Positions 55,945 through 64,000 of a DNA stretch of 64,000 nt are shown here, in pieces (position 1 is the first letter of the stretch; each line of letters opens with the position of its first letter). Made by a program: the position numbers and the translations under genes. The stretch lies in contig NZ_VLXZ01000013.1 in assembly GCF_007293315.1 (NCBI RefSeq), forward strand, positions 51,556 through 115,555, in the 5' to 3' direction. Under the pieces are notes generated by a model, which ran no database searches, had not been told where the DNA came from, and saw nothing but the letters and a program-made list of their open reading frames with translations. The DNA comes from Alkalicoccobacillus porphyridii (GTDB lineage: Bacteria > Bacillota > Bacilli > Bacillales > Bacillaceae_D).

Positions 55945-56640
55945 TTATTCTTCTGTTTGTAATACCTTTTCTCTCACAAAGGTAAGGTGATTGTACATTT
56001 CTTGATACGCACGCACCGAATCTCGATTTTTTAATGCATCATAAATGGCCAGGTGATGCTCAACCGTTTTCTCTTTTTCTCTAAACTTAATTCTTGTGTT
56101 TACTTTAGCATGTGTCAGATGAAGAGAATCCATCATCCCTTGTAGAATTGGATTCGCTACACTTTGGGCGATAATTTGATGAAACTTTAGATCGTGCTCA
56201 CCATAATTATCATCTTTGCTTTCTTCAATAGCCTGAATTGTTGCTTGAAGCTGATCAAGCTCATTCTCACTCATTTTTTCAGCAGCAAACGTAACTAGCC
56301 CAAGCTCCAATGTCATTCTGGCTTCAATTATGGCTTCTATATTTCCACTCATCAAAGAAAGCATTGCGGAAAACGGCTTACTACTAATTTTCTCAGTAAA
56401 ATACGTACCATCTCTCGTTTTTCTTTTTACAATTCCGAGTGACTCTAATGAACTGATGGCTTCACGCATGACTGGCCTACTTACTCCCAGCATATCTACA
56501 AGCTCAAGCTCTGGAGGCAGTTTATCTCCCGGCTTCATTTTATTAGTAATAAGCAAATCAATTATTTTTTCTTCGACTTGCTGAGCTAATGTTTTTCGGC
56601 TAACCTTGTTCTCTGAAAAATCAAATTGGTGATTTGCCAT
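55945..56640 (-). CDS. GntR-family (FCD/FadR subfamily) regulator of sugar-acid genes
   Basis: This 231-residue protein has an N-terminal winged helix (LPPELELVDMLGVSRPVMREAISSLESLGIVKRKTRDGTYF) and a C-terminal all-helical FCD domain with metal-binding aspartate and histidines (EHDLKFHQII; HHLAIYDAL). It is in the middle of the glucarate island, similar to B. subtilis YcbG. Its own promoter has ATTGTATTACAAT, and related boxes precede kdgD and the transporter. Repression released by a sugar acid is inferred. Confidence 0.9.
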   Translation of the reverse strand: MANHQFDFSENKVSRKTLAQQVEEKIIDLLITNKMKPGDKLPPELELVDMLGVSRPVMREAISSLESLGIVKRKTRDGTYFTEKISSKPFSAMLSLMSGNIEAIIEARMTLELGLVTFAAEKMSENELDQLQATIQAIEESKDDNYGEHDLKFHQIIAQSVANPILQGMMDSLHLTHAKVNTRIKFREKEKTVEHHLAIYDALKNRDSVRAYQEMYNHLTFVREKVLQTEE

Positions 56641-56670
56641 TTTGTCCCGCCTATCCTTTATTGTTACCTA

Positions 56671-56683
56671 ATTGTATTACAAT
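56671..56683. promoter_or_regulatory. FCD-GntR operator upstream of its own gene
   Basis: ATTGTATTACAAT is a perfect five-base-arm dyad with a three-base centre, 31 bases upstream of the regulator start; this points to autoregulation. Confidence 0.65.
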
Positions 56684-56730
56684 TTTATCATATTTTAAAC
56701 CACTTCATACATATACCCTATTAATCTTCA

Positions 56731-56760
56731 AAAAGCATGAGCTAAAAAATACTCATGCTT
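56731..56760 (-). terminator. Terminator of gudD
   Basis: AAGCATGAG and CTCATGCTT form a perfect stem followed by TTTTG on the minus strand. Confidence 0.8.
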
Positions 56761-56767
56761 CACATTT

Positions 56768-58120
56768 TCACCTTACCAAACAAGGTTTCTTTGGATCAAA
56801 GGACCATCCTTCAATTAAATATTGCATGGCAACTGAATCATTCCTTGCTCCTAGATTCATCTGATTAAATAGATCATGAGCCCCTTGAACCTTATCTATA
56901 TCAAGCTCTACTCCGAGTCCAGGTTTATCTGGTACTTGGATAAATCCCTCATTTATTTCAAATGGTTTTCTCGTAATTCCTTGTCCATCCTGCCAAATCC
57001 AATGAGTATCAATTGCTGTGATGTCACCAGACGCTGCTGCGGCAACATGAGTGAACATCGCTAACGAGACATCAAAATGATTATTAGAATGTGAGCCCCA
57101 AGTAAGACCCCATTCATGACAAATCTCAGCTACCCTCACAGAGCCCGCCATTGTCCAAAAGTGAGGATCAGCTAAGGGAATGTCAACAGCGTGGCTCTGG
57201 ATAGCATGTCCAAGCTGTCGCCAATCTGTTGCAATCATATTCGTGGCTGTTTGTAGACCAGTCGAACGTTTGAATTCCGCTAAAATTTCTCGACCAGAGA
57301 AGCCATTCTCTGCCCCGCACGGATCCTCAGCGTAAGCTAGAACATCCTGCTTACCTGAACATAGCCTTATTGCTTCATCCAAACTCCATGCCCCATTTGG
57401 ATCCAATGTAATTCTTGAATCTGGAAAACGTTTTGATAATGCTGTCACCGCAGCCATTTCTTCATCCCCAGATAATACACCGCCTTTTAGCTTAAAATCC
57501 TTAAATCCATAGCGTTTCTGGGCAGCTTCTGCTAGCTCAACAATCTTTTCTGGTGTTAGTGCTTCATTATGACGCAGTCTAAACCAGTCATCTTCATGTG
57601 ATTCATCTTCATCATACGCAAGGTCTGTTTTTGTACGATCCCCAATATAAAATAAATAGCCTAATGCCTGCACTTTGTCTCTTTGCTTCCCCTCGCCTAA
57701 TAGTGAAGCTACTGAAACATTCATATACTTTCCAACGAGGTCTAAGAGTGCTGATTCGTAAGCGGTTACAACATGCACAGCAATTCGTAAGTCAAATGTT
57801 TGCAAGCCTCGACTTACCGAACCATATTGTTTATCCAATGCTCTTCTAATAGCCGAGATTAAATCCTTATACGCACCTATTTCTTTTCCTTCCACAAGGG
57901 GAATCACTTCATTCATCGCAACTGCAATGGATTGTCCACCCGGGACCTCACCCACACCAACTTGTCCAGAATCATCTTTCAATATTAATAGATTTCGAGT
58001 AAAGTACGGGCTGTGTGCCCCACTTAGGTTTAATAGCATAGAATCCTTTCCTGCTATGGGAATGACTTGAATTTCGGTAATTTTAGGTGTTTTTCTAATC
58101 ATGACACCTGACGCCTTCAT
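56768..58120 (-). CDS. gudD: Glucarate dehydratase
   Basis: This 450-residue enolase-superfamily enzyme removes water from D-glucarate to give 5-keto-4-deoxyglucarate. The KxK motif is FKLKGG; metal ligands lie in LDPNGAWS (aspartate), YAEDPCGAE (glutamate) and ATNMIAT (asparagine), and the catalytic histidine in GSHSNNHFD. These are glucarate dehydratase hallmarks. ATG follows GGAGG. It lies 97 bases after the aldo/keto reductase, with a weak hairpin between, and feeds KdgD. Confidence 0.94.
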   Translation of the reverse strand: MKASGVMIRKTPKITEIQVIPIAGKDSMLLNLSGAHSPYFTRNLLILKDDSGQVGVGEVPGGQSIAVAMNEVIPLVEGKEIGAYKDLISAIRRALDKQYGSVSRGLQTFDLRIAVHVVTAYESALLDLVGKYMNVSVASLLGEGKQRDKVQALGYLFYIGDRTKTDLAYDEDESHEDDWFRLRHNEALTPEKIVELAEAAQKRYGFKDFKLKGGVLSGDEEMAAVTALSKRFPDSRITLDPNGAWSLDEAIRLCSGKQDVLAYAEDPCGAENGFSGREILAEFKRSTGLQTATNMIATDWRQLGHAIQSHAVDIPLADPHFWTMAGSVRVAEICHEWGLTWGSHSNNHFDVSLAMFTHVAAAASGDITAIDTHWIWQDGQGITRKPFEINEGFIQVPDKPGLGVELDIDKVQGAHDLFNQMNLGARNDSVAMQYLIEGWSFDPKKPCLVR

Positions 58121-58170
58121 TCGAGTTTCCTCCTTTATTTGTATTAATGTTATTCAAAGATTTTTAAGAA

Positions 58171-58200
58171 GCACTCAACCAAAATAAGTAGGCTGAGTGC
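58171..58200 (-). terminator. Weak hairpin between the aldo/keto reductase and gudD
   Basis: GCACTCA and TGAGTGC pair across a 16-base loop; the following TTCTTAAAAA is T-poor. It may only attenuate read-through into gudD. Confidence 0.45.
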
Positions 58201-58217
58201 ATGAATAGGAACGAAGC

Positions 58218-59159
58218 TTAATTCCCTGTAATATGATCTACCTTTTCAAAAATCTCCTGTAGCCTCTCTCTTGCCTTGCTTGGCAAGGCCTCTCTTTCTG
58301 CAGACTGAATATTAGACTCTAAGTGAGCCACATCTCCAGTACCCATTAAGACGGTATGAATACCTGGCTCATCACGACAGAAGCGATACGAAGCATCAAT
58401 GACACTTTCAGCTCCATATTCATTAACCAAAAAGTCCAGCGGTTTCTCTAATTCAATTCTCTCTGGATCCACTCTTCCTTCTGTGATCAGTTGACTGATT
58501 AACGAGCTTAGAACATCCTGTTTGGCTAGTGCTCTTCTTACTGCGAACATTCCTAACACACCAATATCATGTTTTATGGCTTTTTTTAGAACGGGCTGAC
58601 GTGCACTTTGATTCAGGATATTAAAACCTACCATGATAACATCCCAGTAATTATCTTCTACTGCTAATTCAAGCATAGAGTGGTTTGGCTCTGAATTAAA
58701 TTGTTCTGTAATACCAATGGCCCGGATAATACCCTGCTCTTTGTACTTAACCAATTGTGGCAAAAGGACATTTACAGCATGGTCATAATCCTTTAGATTA
58801 ACTGCGTGTAAATGATAAATATCAATATAATCTGTGCGGAGATTAGTTAAGCTTTGAGTTAATTCCGACTCAAGATTTGCGACTGTTTTCAACTGATTCT
58901 TTTCGAGAATACTGCATTTTGTTGAATAAAGCAGATCCTGTCTATTAAATGCACTTACCCCTTTGCCAACTAGCTCCTCAGTCCCATATACATTGGCTGT
59001 ATCAATTAAGTTAATGCCTTTTTCAATTGCTTTTTGTAAAACAACAATGGCATCCTCTTCTGCTTTTTTACTTGTTGTACCTAGTCTACTATGTCCTCCT
59101 GAACCAAGACTCATCACACTGACATCCATATCTGTTCTTCCTAGCTTTCTATATTCCAT
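58218..59159 (-). CDS. Aldo/keto reductase
   Basis: This 313-residue NAD(P)H-dependent oxidoreductase carries the tetrad in LIDTANVYG (aspartate and tyrosine), YSTKCSI (lysine) and IYHLHAVN (histidine). It lies 24 bases after the TRAP permease and before gudD, so it is part of the sugar-acid transcript. It might reduce a uronate or a keto-acid intermediate, bringing another substrate into the pathway; this is inference from position. Confidence 0.88.
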   Translation of the reverse strand: MEYRKLGRTDMDVSVMSLGSGGHSRLGTTSKKAEEDAIVVLQKAIEKGINLIDTANVYGTEELVGKGVSAFNRQDLLYSTKCSILEKNQLKTVANLESELTQSLTNLRTDYIDIYHLHAVNLKDYDHAVNVLLPQLVKYKEQGIIRAIGITEQFNSEPNHSMLELAVEDNYWDVIMVGFNILNQSARQPVLKKAIKHDIGVLGMFAVRRALAKQDVLSSLISQLITEGRVDPERIELEKPLDFLVNEYGAESVIDASYRFCRDEPGIHTVLMGTGDVAHLESNIQSAEREALPSKARERLQEIFEKVDHITGN

Positions 59160-59183
59160 GCTTCCACTCCTCCAATTTACGCT

Positions 59184-61154
59184 TTACATTGCTTGTCCAT
59201 GGCTTGGTTGTTTAAACACCCGATTTTTCTGTTTTCTTTTCTGAAGAATAAATGTCAATCCAATCAACACTATTCCTATCGCATCGGTAAACAAACCACT
59301 GTAGATTAGTACAACTGAAGCTGCAAACATTAATACTCTTTCAATTAAATTCATATGTTCAATCCAATAACCTATCACCGCAGTACTTAATGCATAAATC
59401 CCAACGATAGCTGCTACAATCGTAATAACTATACTAATAGAGAAGTTTGATTGTAACAGAAGGCTCGGTGAATAGATAAAGAAAAATGGTACGATGAACC
59501 CGGCTAAGCCAAGCCTGACAGCGGTCCAGCTCACCTGAGTAGGGTTCGCGTTGGCCAGTGCCGCCGCTGTATAAGAAGCCATCGCTACAGGTGGTGTAAT
59601 ATTGGATAGACACGCGTAATAGAACACAAACATATGGGCAGCGATCGGTGCAACACCTAGATTAATAAGCGCCGGTGCTGCAACAACAACGGCGACGATA
59701 TAGGCTGCCGTTGAAGGTAAACCCATACCAACGATAATACATGCAATCATGGTTAATAATAATGTAAGAAAAAGCTGACCCTGTGCCAAAGCCAATATCA
59801 TATTAGTTAGTTGAAGTCCAATGCCTGTTAAATTTACAACACCAATTACAAAACCGACAACAGCTGTTGCAATGGCAATAACAACTGTTCCTTTTGCCCC
59901 TTCGGCAAGGGTGTGTAATAAATCTTTGAAGCTCATTCTTGTTTCTTTTCTTATAAAAGCAATCAAATACGTTGAGATGATGGCAAAAAAGGCTGCGTAA
60001 ATTGGGGTAAACCCGTTAAATAGCATAATTAACAGTAAAATAATCGGTGCAATTAAATGTCCGCGTTGTTTTAATATCTTCTTCAGGTCAGGTAGTTGAT
60101 CTCTTGCGATCCCTTGAATACCCGTTTTTTTGGCTTCAAAGTGAACCATAAACCATACAGCTACAAAATAAAGCAGGGCTGGAATAATAGCTGCTACAAT
60201 AATGTGCGTAAATGGAATGCCTAGAAATTCTGCCATCACAAATGCTGCCGCCCCCATTATCGGCGGCATAATTTGTCCACCTGTGGAAGAGACTGCTTCG
60301 ACGCTGGCAGCAAAATTCTTTTTATAGCCAACTCTTTGCATCAACGGAATACTAAAAATACCTGTTGTCGCCACATTGGCAACAGCACTTCCATTTATCA
60401 TTCCTAGTGATCCACTGGCGAGTACAGATACTTTCGCAGGTCCACCTGGTCGGCTCCCTGCAACAGCTATTGCACCATTGGTGAATAGCGATGACATCCC
60501 AGTCCCATTTAAAAAAGCACCAAATAAGACAAATAGAAATACGTAGGTGGCTGAAACCCCTAAAGCTATACCAAATATTCCTTCATTCCCTAAATACATT
60601 CTCTCTATTAGAATATCGATACTTATACCTCTGTGACCAAGAACTCCGGGTAAATAGGGTCCTAAATATGCGTACAGTAAGAAAGCAAGTCCAATAATGG
60701 GGAGCTGTTTACCCATCGATCGTCTGGCTGCTTCAAGTACTAGAACCATCGTAATAAAACCCATCACTAGATCTAATGTCGTTGTATTAATACCTCTTCG
60801 TGCAATATCCTCAAACATAACAGCCAAATAACCAACACCGGCCGCGCCCAAAGCAGTTAGCACATAATCTACTATTGATGGAGCGCTTTTATTTGATTTT
60901 TTTGTAGCGGGATAAAGCAAAAAGATAAGAACAATCGCAAAGGTAAGATGAACAGCCCGGTGCTGCATCGAATTCATACTTATAACCCCAGCTGTTAATA
61001 AGTGAAACACAGACATGGCGACGGCTATCGCTGCCACAAAAATCCCCATCTTGCCCTTCATCACTCTAAATCTAGAGGAGCTATCAAACTTCTTAGCCAG
61101 ATCATCTACATCAATTTTTTCTGATTCCATTTTATTGTGTTTATCCTCTGCCAC
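59184..61154 (-). CDS. TRAP transporter permease, fused small and large subunits
   Basis: This 656-residue protein fuses the four-segment (DctQ-like) and twelve-segment (DctM-like) parts, as usual in TAXI-type TRAP systems. GSLGMINGSAVANVATTGIFSIPLM and MACIIVGMGLPSTAAYIVAVVV are conserved membrane motifs. GTG start with GGAG upstream. It follows the TAXI binding protein by 20 bases. Uptake is driven by a sodium or proton gradient, suited to saline habitats. A sugar acid is the likely substrate from context. Confidence 0.92.
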   Translation of the reverse strand: MAEDKHNKMESEKIDVDDLAKKFDSSSRFRVMKGKMGIFVAAIAVAMSVFHLLTAGVISMNSMQHRAVHLTFAIVLIFLLYPATKKSNKSAPSIVDYVLTALGAAGVGYLAVMFEDIARRGINTTTLDLVMGFITMVLVLEAARRSMGKQLPIIGLAFLLYAYLGPYLPGVLGHRGISIDILIERMYLGNEGIFGIALGVSATYVFLFVLFGAFLNGTGMSSLFTNGAIAVAGSRPGGPAKVSVLASGSLGMINGSAVANVATTGIFSIPLMQRVGYKKNFAASVEAVSSTGGQIMPPIMGAAAFVMAEFLGIPFTHIIVAAIIPALLYFVAVWFMVHFEAKKTGIQGIARDQLPDLKKILKQRGHLIAPIILLLIMLFNGFTPIYAAFFAIISTYLIAFIRKETRMSFKDLLHTLAEGAKGTVVIAIATAVVGFVIGVVNLTGIGLQLTNMILALAQGQLFLTLLLTMIACIIVGMGLPSTAAYIVAVVVAAPALINLGVAPIAAHMFVFYYACLSNITPPVAMASYTAAALANANPTQVSWTAVRLGLAGFIVPFFFIYSPSLLLQSNFSISIVITIVAAIVGIYALSTAVIGYWIEHMNLIERVLMFAASVVLIYSGLFTDAIGIVLIGLTFILQKRKQKNRVFKQPSHGQAM

Positions 61155-61174
61155 TCAACTCACTCCTTTGCTCT

Positions 61175-62176
61175 TCAATCTGTTTGATCAATGTCTACAC
61201 CATGCTCTTCATAGAACTTCACGGCTCCTGGATGTAGTGAAATCTTTGAGCCTTCCTGCGAATTGTCTAAAGTCATATTTTGAATGGCATCATGCAAATT
61301 TTCTAGTTTTGCTTCATCCTCATAAAGCGAGTGTAGGACGCTGTAAACGAAGTCATCTGATACATCCGCTCTTGTAATTAACCAATTTGCTTCCGCGTAT
61401 GTAATTACAGGTTCCGGCTGATTTGGATACGTATTAGCAGGAATTTCATGTTCATAGTAGGTATCATCAGAATGTTCATTAATGGCTTCAAGATGTTCTG
61501 GAGAGAATTCTAGTAGCTTATAATCGCCAGTTCCCATCAGCTCTGTAATCATTGAAAAGCCTTGAGCTCCGGGAGCGATGGCTCCGTGTAACTGATTATC
61601 TCGTAGCATTTCAGATGCCTGACCACCTGTTACATACTCAGCTGAAACACCGCGTGGGAAATCAATGTCTAGCCCATTAAACATATTTCTAGAGTCGGTC
61701 TCTACACCACCTCCAGGCTCACCCACTCCTATTCTCTTGCCAACGATATCTTCTGGCGTTTCAATACCCGCGTTTCTTTTTACAATGAAATGAATCACAT
61801 TTGGATAGACGTACGTTACACCAGCAATATTCTCTGCGGGTCTTCCCTCAAATTGACCTTCTCCATTTTGAGCGCTTAGTGCAGCACTCGCTTGAACAAA
61901 GCCAAGCTCCCCATTTCCAGAATCCACAGTATCAATAATGTTAGGTGTCCCAGCAGTCGATTGTGGAGACGCTTTCATTTCTGGGAAGTCTTCATTTAAA
62001 ATCTGAGAAATTCCATTTGCAATTAAAAAAAACACGCCCCCACTCGTTCCCCCAACAATACCTACATAACGTGGCATCCCGTCATCAGAGGTCATTACAT
62101 CTTCTCTTGAACATCCAACGATGATGAGTATCATAACAATGGATATCATTAGTATTTTAATAAAAGGGTTACTCAA
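61175..62176 (-). CDS. TAXI-family TRAP solute-binding lipoprotein
   Basis: This 333-residue exported protein has a short basic N-terminus, a hydrophobic segment and lipobox LIIVGC, so it is anchored to the membrane outside the cell. The TAXI fold is seen in YVGIVGGTSGGVFFLIANGI and GKRIGVGEPGGGVET. The start is TTG after GGAGG. It is the first gene of the TRAP-aldo/keto reductase-gudD series, with GntR and cre boxes upstream. TAXI proteins usually bind carboxylates such as glutamate; a sugar-acid ligand would be less usual. Confidence 0.92.
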   Translation of the reverse strand: MSNPFIKILMISIVMILIIVGCSREDVMTSDDGMPRYVGIVGGTSGGVFFLIANGISQILNEDFPEMKASPQSTAGTPNIIDTVDSGNGELGFVQASAALSAQNGEGQFEGRPAENIAGVTYVYPNVIHFIVKRNAGIETPEDIVGKRIGVGEPGGGVETDSRNMFNGLDIDFPRGVSAEYVTGGQASEMLRDNQLHGAIAPGAQGFSMITELMGTGDYKLLEFSPEHLEAINEHSDDTYYEHEIPANTYPNQPEPVITYAEANWLITRADVSDDFVYSVLHSLYEDEAKLENLHDAIQNMTLDNSQEGSKISLHPGAVKFYEEHGVDIDQTD

Positions 62177-62204
62177 GTGAATCCTCCTTTTTCTTCACAG
62201 CGAT

Positions 62205-62218
62205 TTTAAGCGCTTTCA
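62205..62218 (-). promoter_or_regulatory. Probable cre site upstream of the TAXI gene
   Basis: On the minus strand TGAAAGCGCTTAAA fits the cre consensus at all but one position, 29 bases from the TAXI start. Confidence 0.6.
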
Positions 62219-62228
62219 TTTTTTTTAA

Positions 62229-62241
62229 ATTGTAAGACAAT
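62229..62241. promoter_or_regulatory. FCD-GntR operator, TAXI side
   Basis: ATTGTAAGACAAT has five-base arms and a three-base centre, the same box as at kdgD and the regulator gene. Confidence 0.68.
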
Positions 62242-62282
62242 AAAATTGAGTTGTAAAGTACTTTTTGTTTTCAAATTACATT

Positions 62283-62296
62283 TGTTGACGCTTTCA
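62283..62296 (-). promoter_or_regulatory. Second probable cre site in the divergent intergenic region
   Basis: On the minus strand TGAAAGCGTCAACA fits the cre consensus at all but one position. It lies between the two GntR-type boxes. Confidence 0.5.
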
Positions 62297-62300
62297 TTAT

Positions 62301-62313
62301 TTTGTCTTACAAT
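62301..62313. promoter_or_regulatory. FCD-GntR operator, dehydratase side
   Basis: TTTGTCTTACAAT, the reverse-oriented form of the shared box, lies 31 bases upstream of the divergent dehydratase gene. The same 31-base distance is seen at kdgD and the regulator. Confidence 0.65.
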
Positions 62314-62343
62314 TAAACAAAACGTTAGGTTAGGAGTAGATGT

Positions 62344-63546
62344 ATGCTGATCACAAAAATCGAATCATTTAGAATGAAGGACCATCCTCGAGAGCTTTTA
62401 GTGCAAATTCATACGGATAAAGGGATTGTAGGCTTAGGTGAAACAAATGCCAAACCAGCCCCTGCCCAAGAAATGATACATACTATCTGTGCGGATCTTT
62501 TGATTGGAAAAGACCCATTAGACATTGATCACATTTGGGCTAAGTTCTATCAAACATTTAACCACCATGGTTGTTCTGGTACTGAAATGAGAGCATTAAG
62601 TGCAATTAATATGGCACTCTGGGACATTCTAGGAAAAACGTCAAATCAGCCACTTTATCGCTTATTAGGAGGCGCATCAAGAGAGAAAATTAAAGTCTAC
62701 AATACATGTGTAGGTTATCTATCCAATGATGATCGCAATCGATTTATCAATGAGCCTGAAAAACTAGCAGAAGAATTACTTAATAAAGGTATAACCGCCA
62801 TGAAAATCTGGCCATACGATGAATTGAGTGAGGAATATAGAGGACAATATATTACACCTGACCTAGTTAAAAAAGGCGCAGAACCTTTTAAAAGAATCAG
62901 GGAATCGTTTGGAAGTGATATGGAGTTGATTCTTGAAGGTCACGGACGATGGAATCTACCAAGTGCCCTCCGAATTGCTGATGAATTAGAGAAGTATGGC
63001 CTTCTCTGGCTTGAAGATATAACACCCGTAAACAATGTTGAAACCTTTCAGAAATTAAAGCAATCTACTTCCATACCGATTGCGGCAAGTGAGCGGCTTT
63101 TTACAAAATATGAATATTTAAATCTATTACAGCACGGTGATTGCGATCTCCTGATTGCCGACGCGGCCTGGACTGGCGGAATTAGTGAAGTGAAAAAGAT
63201 TGCTACACTAGCCGAACTATATAATCTTCCGTTTGCTCCTCATAACTGTGGCGGTCCGGTTCTAAACGCAGTGAATGCACATATTTGCTATAACTTGCCA
63301 AACCTCTTTATGATGGAAACCGTTCGTGCTTTTTATGAGACCTATTATGCAGAGATAGTAAAAGAACCCATTGAACTAAATAACGGATTCATCACTCCCC
63401 CAGATCGACCTGGTCACGGGATGGAATTATCCGATGCCTTCTTTGAGAGACAAGACCTCATAAGACAGGTATCCCTCGAAAAAAACTCGGACAGCGAACA
63501 AAAAGTATATAACACATCCGGGGCAGGAGATCCTTGGAAGAGATAA
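62344..63546 (+). CDS. Enolase-superfamily sugar-acid dehydratase, substrate unassigned
   Basis: This 400-residue protein of the mandelate racemase/muconate lactonizing group has three carboxylate metal ligands in LILEGHGRWN, LLWLEDITPV and AASERLFTK, a lysine region TAMKIWPYD, and a histidine in APHNCGGPV. NHHGCSGTEMRALSAINMALWDILGK is a typical capping-domain pattern. The residues do not match the glucarate dehydratase set, so it acts on another acid sugar. It is divergent from the TRAP operon and shares its GntR-type control region. ATG follows TTAGGAG. Confidence 0.85.
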   Translation: MLITKIESFRMKDHPRELLVQIHTDKGIVGLGETNAKPAPAQEMIHTICADLLIGKDPLDIDHIWAKFYQTFNHHGCSGTEMRALSAINMALWDILGKTSNQPLYRLLGGASREKIKVYNTCVGYLSNDDRNRFINEPEKLAEELLNKGITAMKIWPYDELSEEYRGQYITPDLVKKGAEPFKRIRESFGSDMELILEGHGRWNLPSALRIADELEKYGLLWLEDITPVNNVETFQKLKQSTSIPIAASERLFTKYEYLNLLQHGDCDLLIADAAWTGGISEVKKIATLAELYNLPFAPHNCGGPVLNAVNAHICYNLPNLFMMETVRAFYETYYAEIVKEPIELNNGFITPPDRPGHGMELSDAFFERQDLIRQVSLEKNSDSEQKVYNTSGAGDPWKR

Positions 63547-63589
63547 TTTCAGTGGAGGCTGCATTCTTTTGCGAGGGGGATAGATGACG

Positions 63590-63650
63590 GCTAATGTTTT
63601 GTCTCTTCGTCTATCGCTCCTAAAACTTGAGGGCACTTACCTGAGGGAAC
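63590..63650 (+). repeat. Truncated left part of the palindromic host repeat (copy E)
   Basis: TCTCTTCGTCTATCGCTCC, AAAACTTGAGGGCACTTACC and TGAGG match the left half of copies A, C and D. The match then stops and a 62-bp array begins. Confidence 0.65.
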
Positions 63651-63659
63651 CAGTACCAT

Positions 63660-64000
63660 ACCAAGAGCCGGAGCACGGCACCAAGAAAGAAGCCTCGCAT
63701 AGCAAGAAGAACCAGCGCATAACCAAGAGCCAGAGCACGATACCAAGAAAGAAGCCTTGCATAGCAAGAAGAACCAGCGCAACACCAAGAGCCAGAGCGC
63801 GATACCAAGAAAGAAGCCTTGCATAGCAAGAAGAACCAGCGCATAACCAAGAGCCGGAGCACGGCACCAAGAAAGAAACTCCGCATAGCAAGAAGAACCA
63901 GCGCATAACCAAGAGCCAGAGCACGATACCAAGAAAGAAGCTCTGCATAGCAAGAAGAACCAGCACAACACCAAGAGCCAGAGCGCGATACCAAGAAAGA
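63660..64000 (-). repeat. 62-bp tandem repeat array, at least five and a half units, running off the right edge
   Basis: ACCAAGAGCC starts at 63660, 63722, 63784, 63846, 63908 and 63970, exactly 62 bases apart. The reverse complement of the unit (GCTTCTTTCTTGGTGCCGTG; CTCTTGGT) aligns with the 20.7 kb unit. Overlapping low-complexity frames on the minus strand are accidental. The array continues past the window. Confidence 0.93.

Noticed and set aside
63591..63994. Three overlapping minus-strand frames of 109-127 codons
   Set aside because: All three frames of the same 62-bp array are open because the unit lacks stops; this is repeat sequence and not coding.

Overview
The window is a piece of a low-GC Gram-positive chromosome. 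Shine-Dalgarno sites are strong, TTG and GTG starts are frequent, and several loci match Bacillus subtilis: mreBH, fruRKA, trePAR, glpFKDP, a linearmycin-type lnrJKLMN cluster, a BceAB-RS-type module and gudD/kdgD. An ectoine 5-hydroxylase, a bacterial nitric oxide synthase, a hybrid-binding-domain RNase H1 and a TAXI-TRAP transporter suggest a halotolerant or alkaliphilic Bacillaceae member; the genus cannot be fixed from the sequence alone. No rRNA, tRNA, prophage, transposase or CRISPR array was seen.

Layout. 1-8.4 kb: 5' end of a catalase gene behind Fur/PerR-like boxes, then an apparent RNase H1 - aldehyde dehydrogenase - N-hydroxylating monooxygenase operon, small hypotheticals, a DCC-family oxidoreductase, mreBH and ectD. 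9-21 kb: fructose operon (fruR-fruK-fruA), an ABC-F ATPase, nos, a glutathione peroxidase homologue and the trehalose operon (treP-treA-treR). 20.7-21.6 kb: a twelve-unit 62-bp tandem array plus a palindromic repeat. 21.7-27 kb: lnrJKLMN-like two-component system and ABC exporter. 27-30.7 kb: GH51 arabinofuranosidase, a phased TGCGCG repeat and a flippase. 30.7-35.6 kb: glycerol regulon (glpF-glpK, glpD-glpP) with two antiterminator leaders. 36-41 kb: KinB-like kinase and a heterodimeric ABC exporter. 41.5-46.3 kb: BceAB-RS-type module preceded by two unannotated, homologous 31-residue membrane peptides and a BceR-type operator. 46.5-53.2 kb: TetR/MATE pair, 2-hydroxyacid dehydrogenase, glutaminase, TrhO and glycerol dehydrogenase. 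53.4-63.5 kb: glucarate-type sugar-acid catabolic island (TAXI-TRAP uptake, aldo/keto reductase, glucarate dehydratase, FCD-GntR regulator, KDG dehydratase, ketoglutarate semialdehyde dehydrogenase and a second enolase-superfamily dehydratase), tied together by a repeated ATTGTnnnACAAT operator and cre sites. The window ends inside another 62-bp array.

How the parts work together. Carbon uptake (fructose, trehalose, glycerol, arabinosides, sugar acids) is controlled by local regulators plus probable CcpA sites. Cell-envelope defence is covered by the Lnr-like and Bce-like modules and the ABC and MATE exporters.

The two most unusual observations are the twin micro-peptides at the Bce-like locus and a nested mobile-repeat system. 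In the latter, a ~225-bp MITE-like element with inverted ends and a 9-bp target duplication sits at the same point of a second palindromic repeat in three places, and an uninterrupted copy of that second repeat is present at 21.5 kb. Several gene starts given here were moved inward from the longest reading frame because a Shine-Dalgarno site decides the start.
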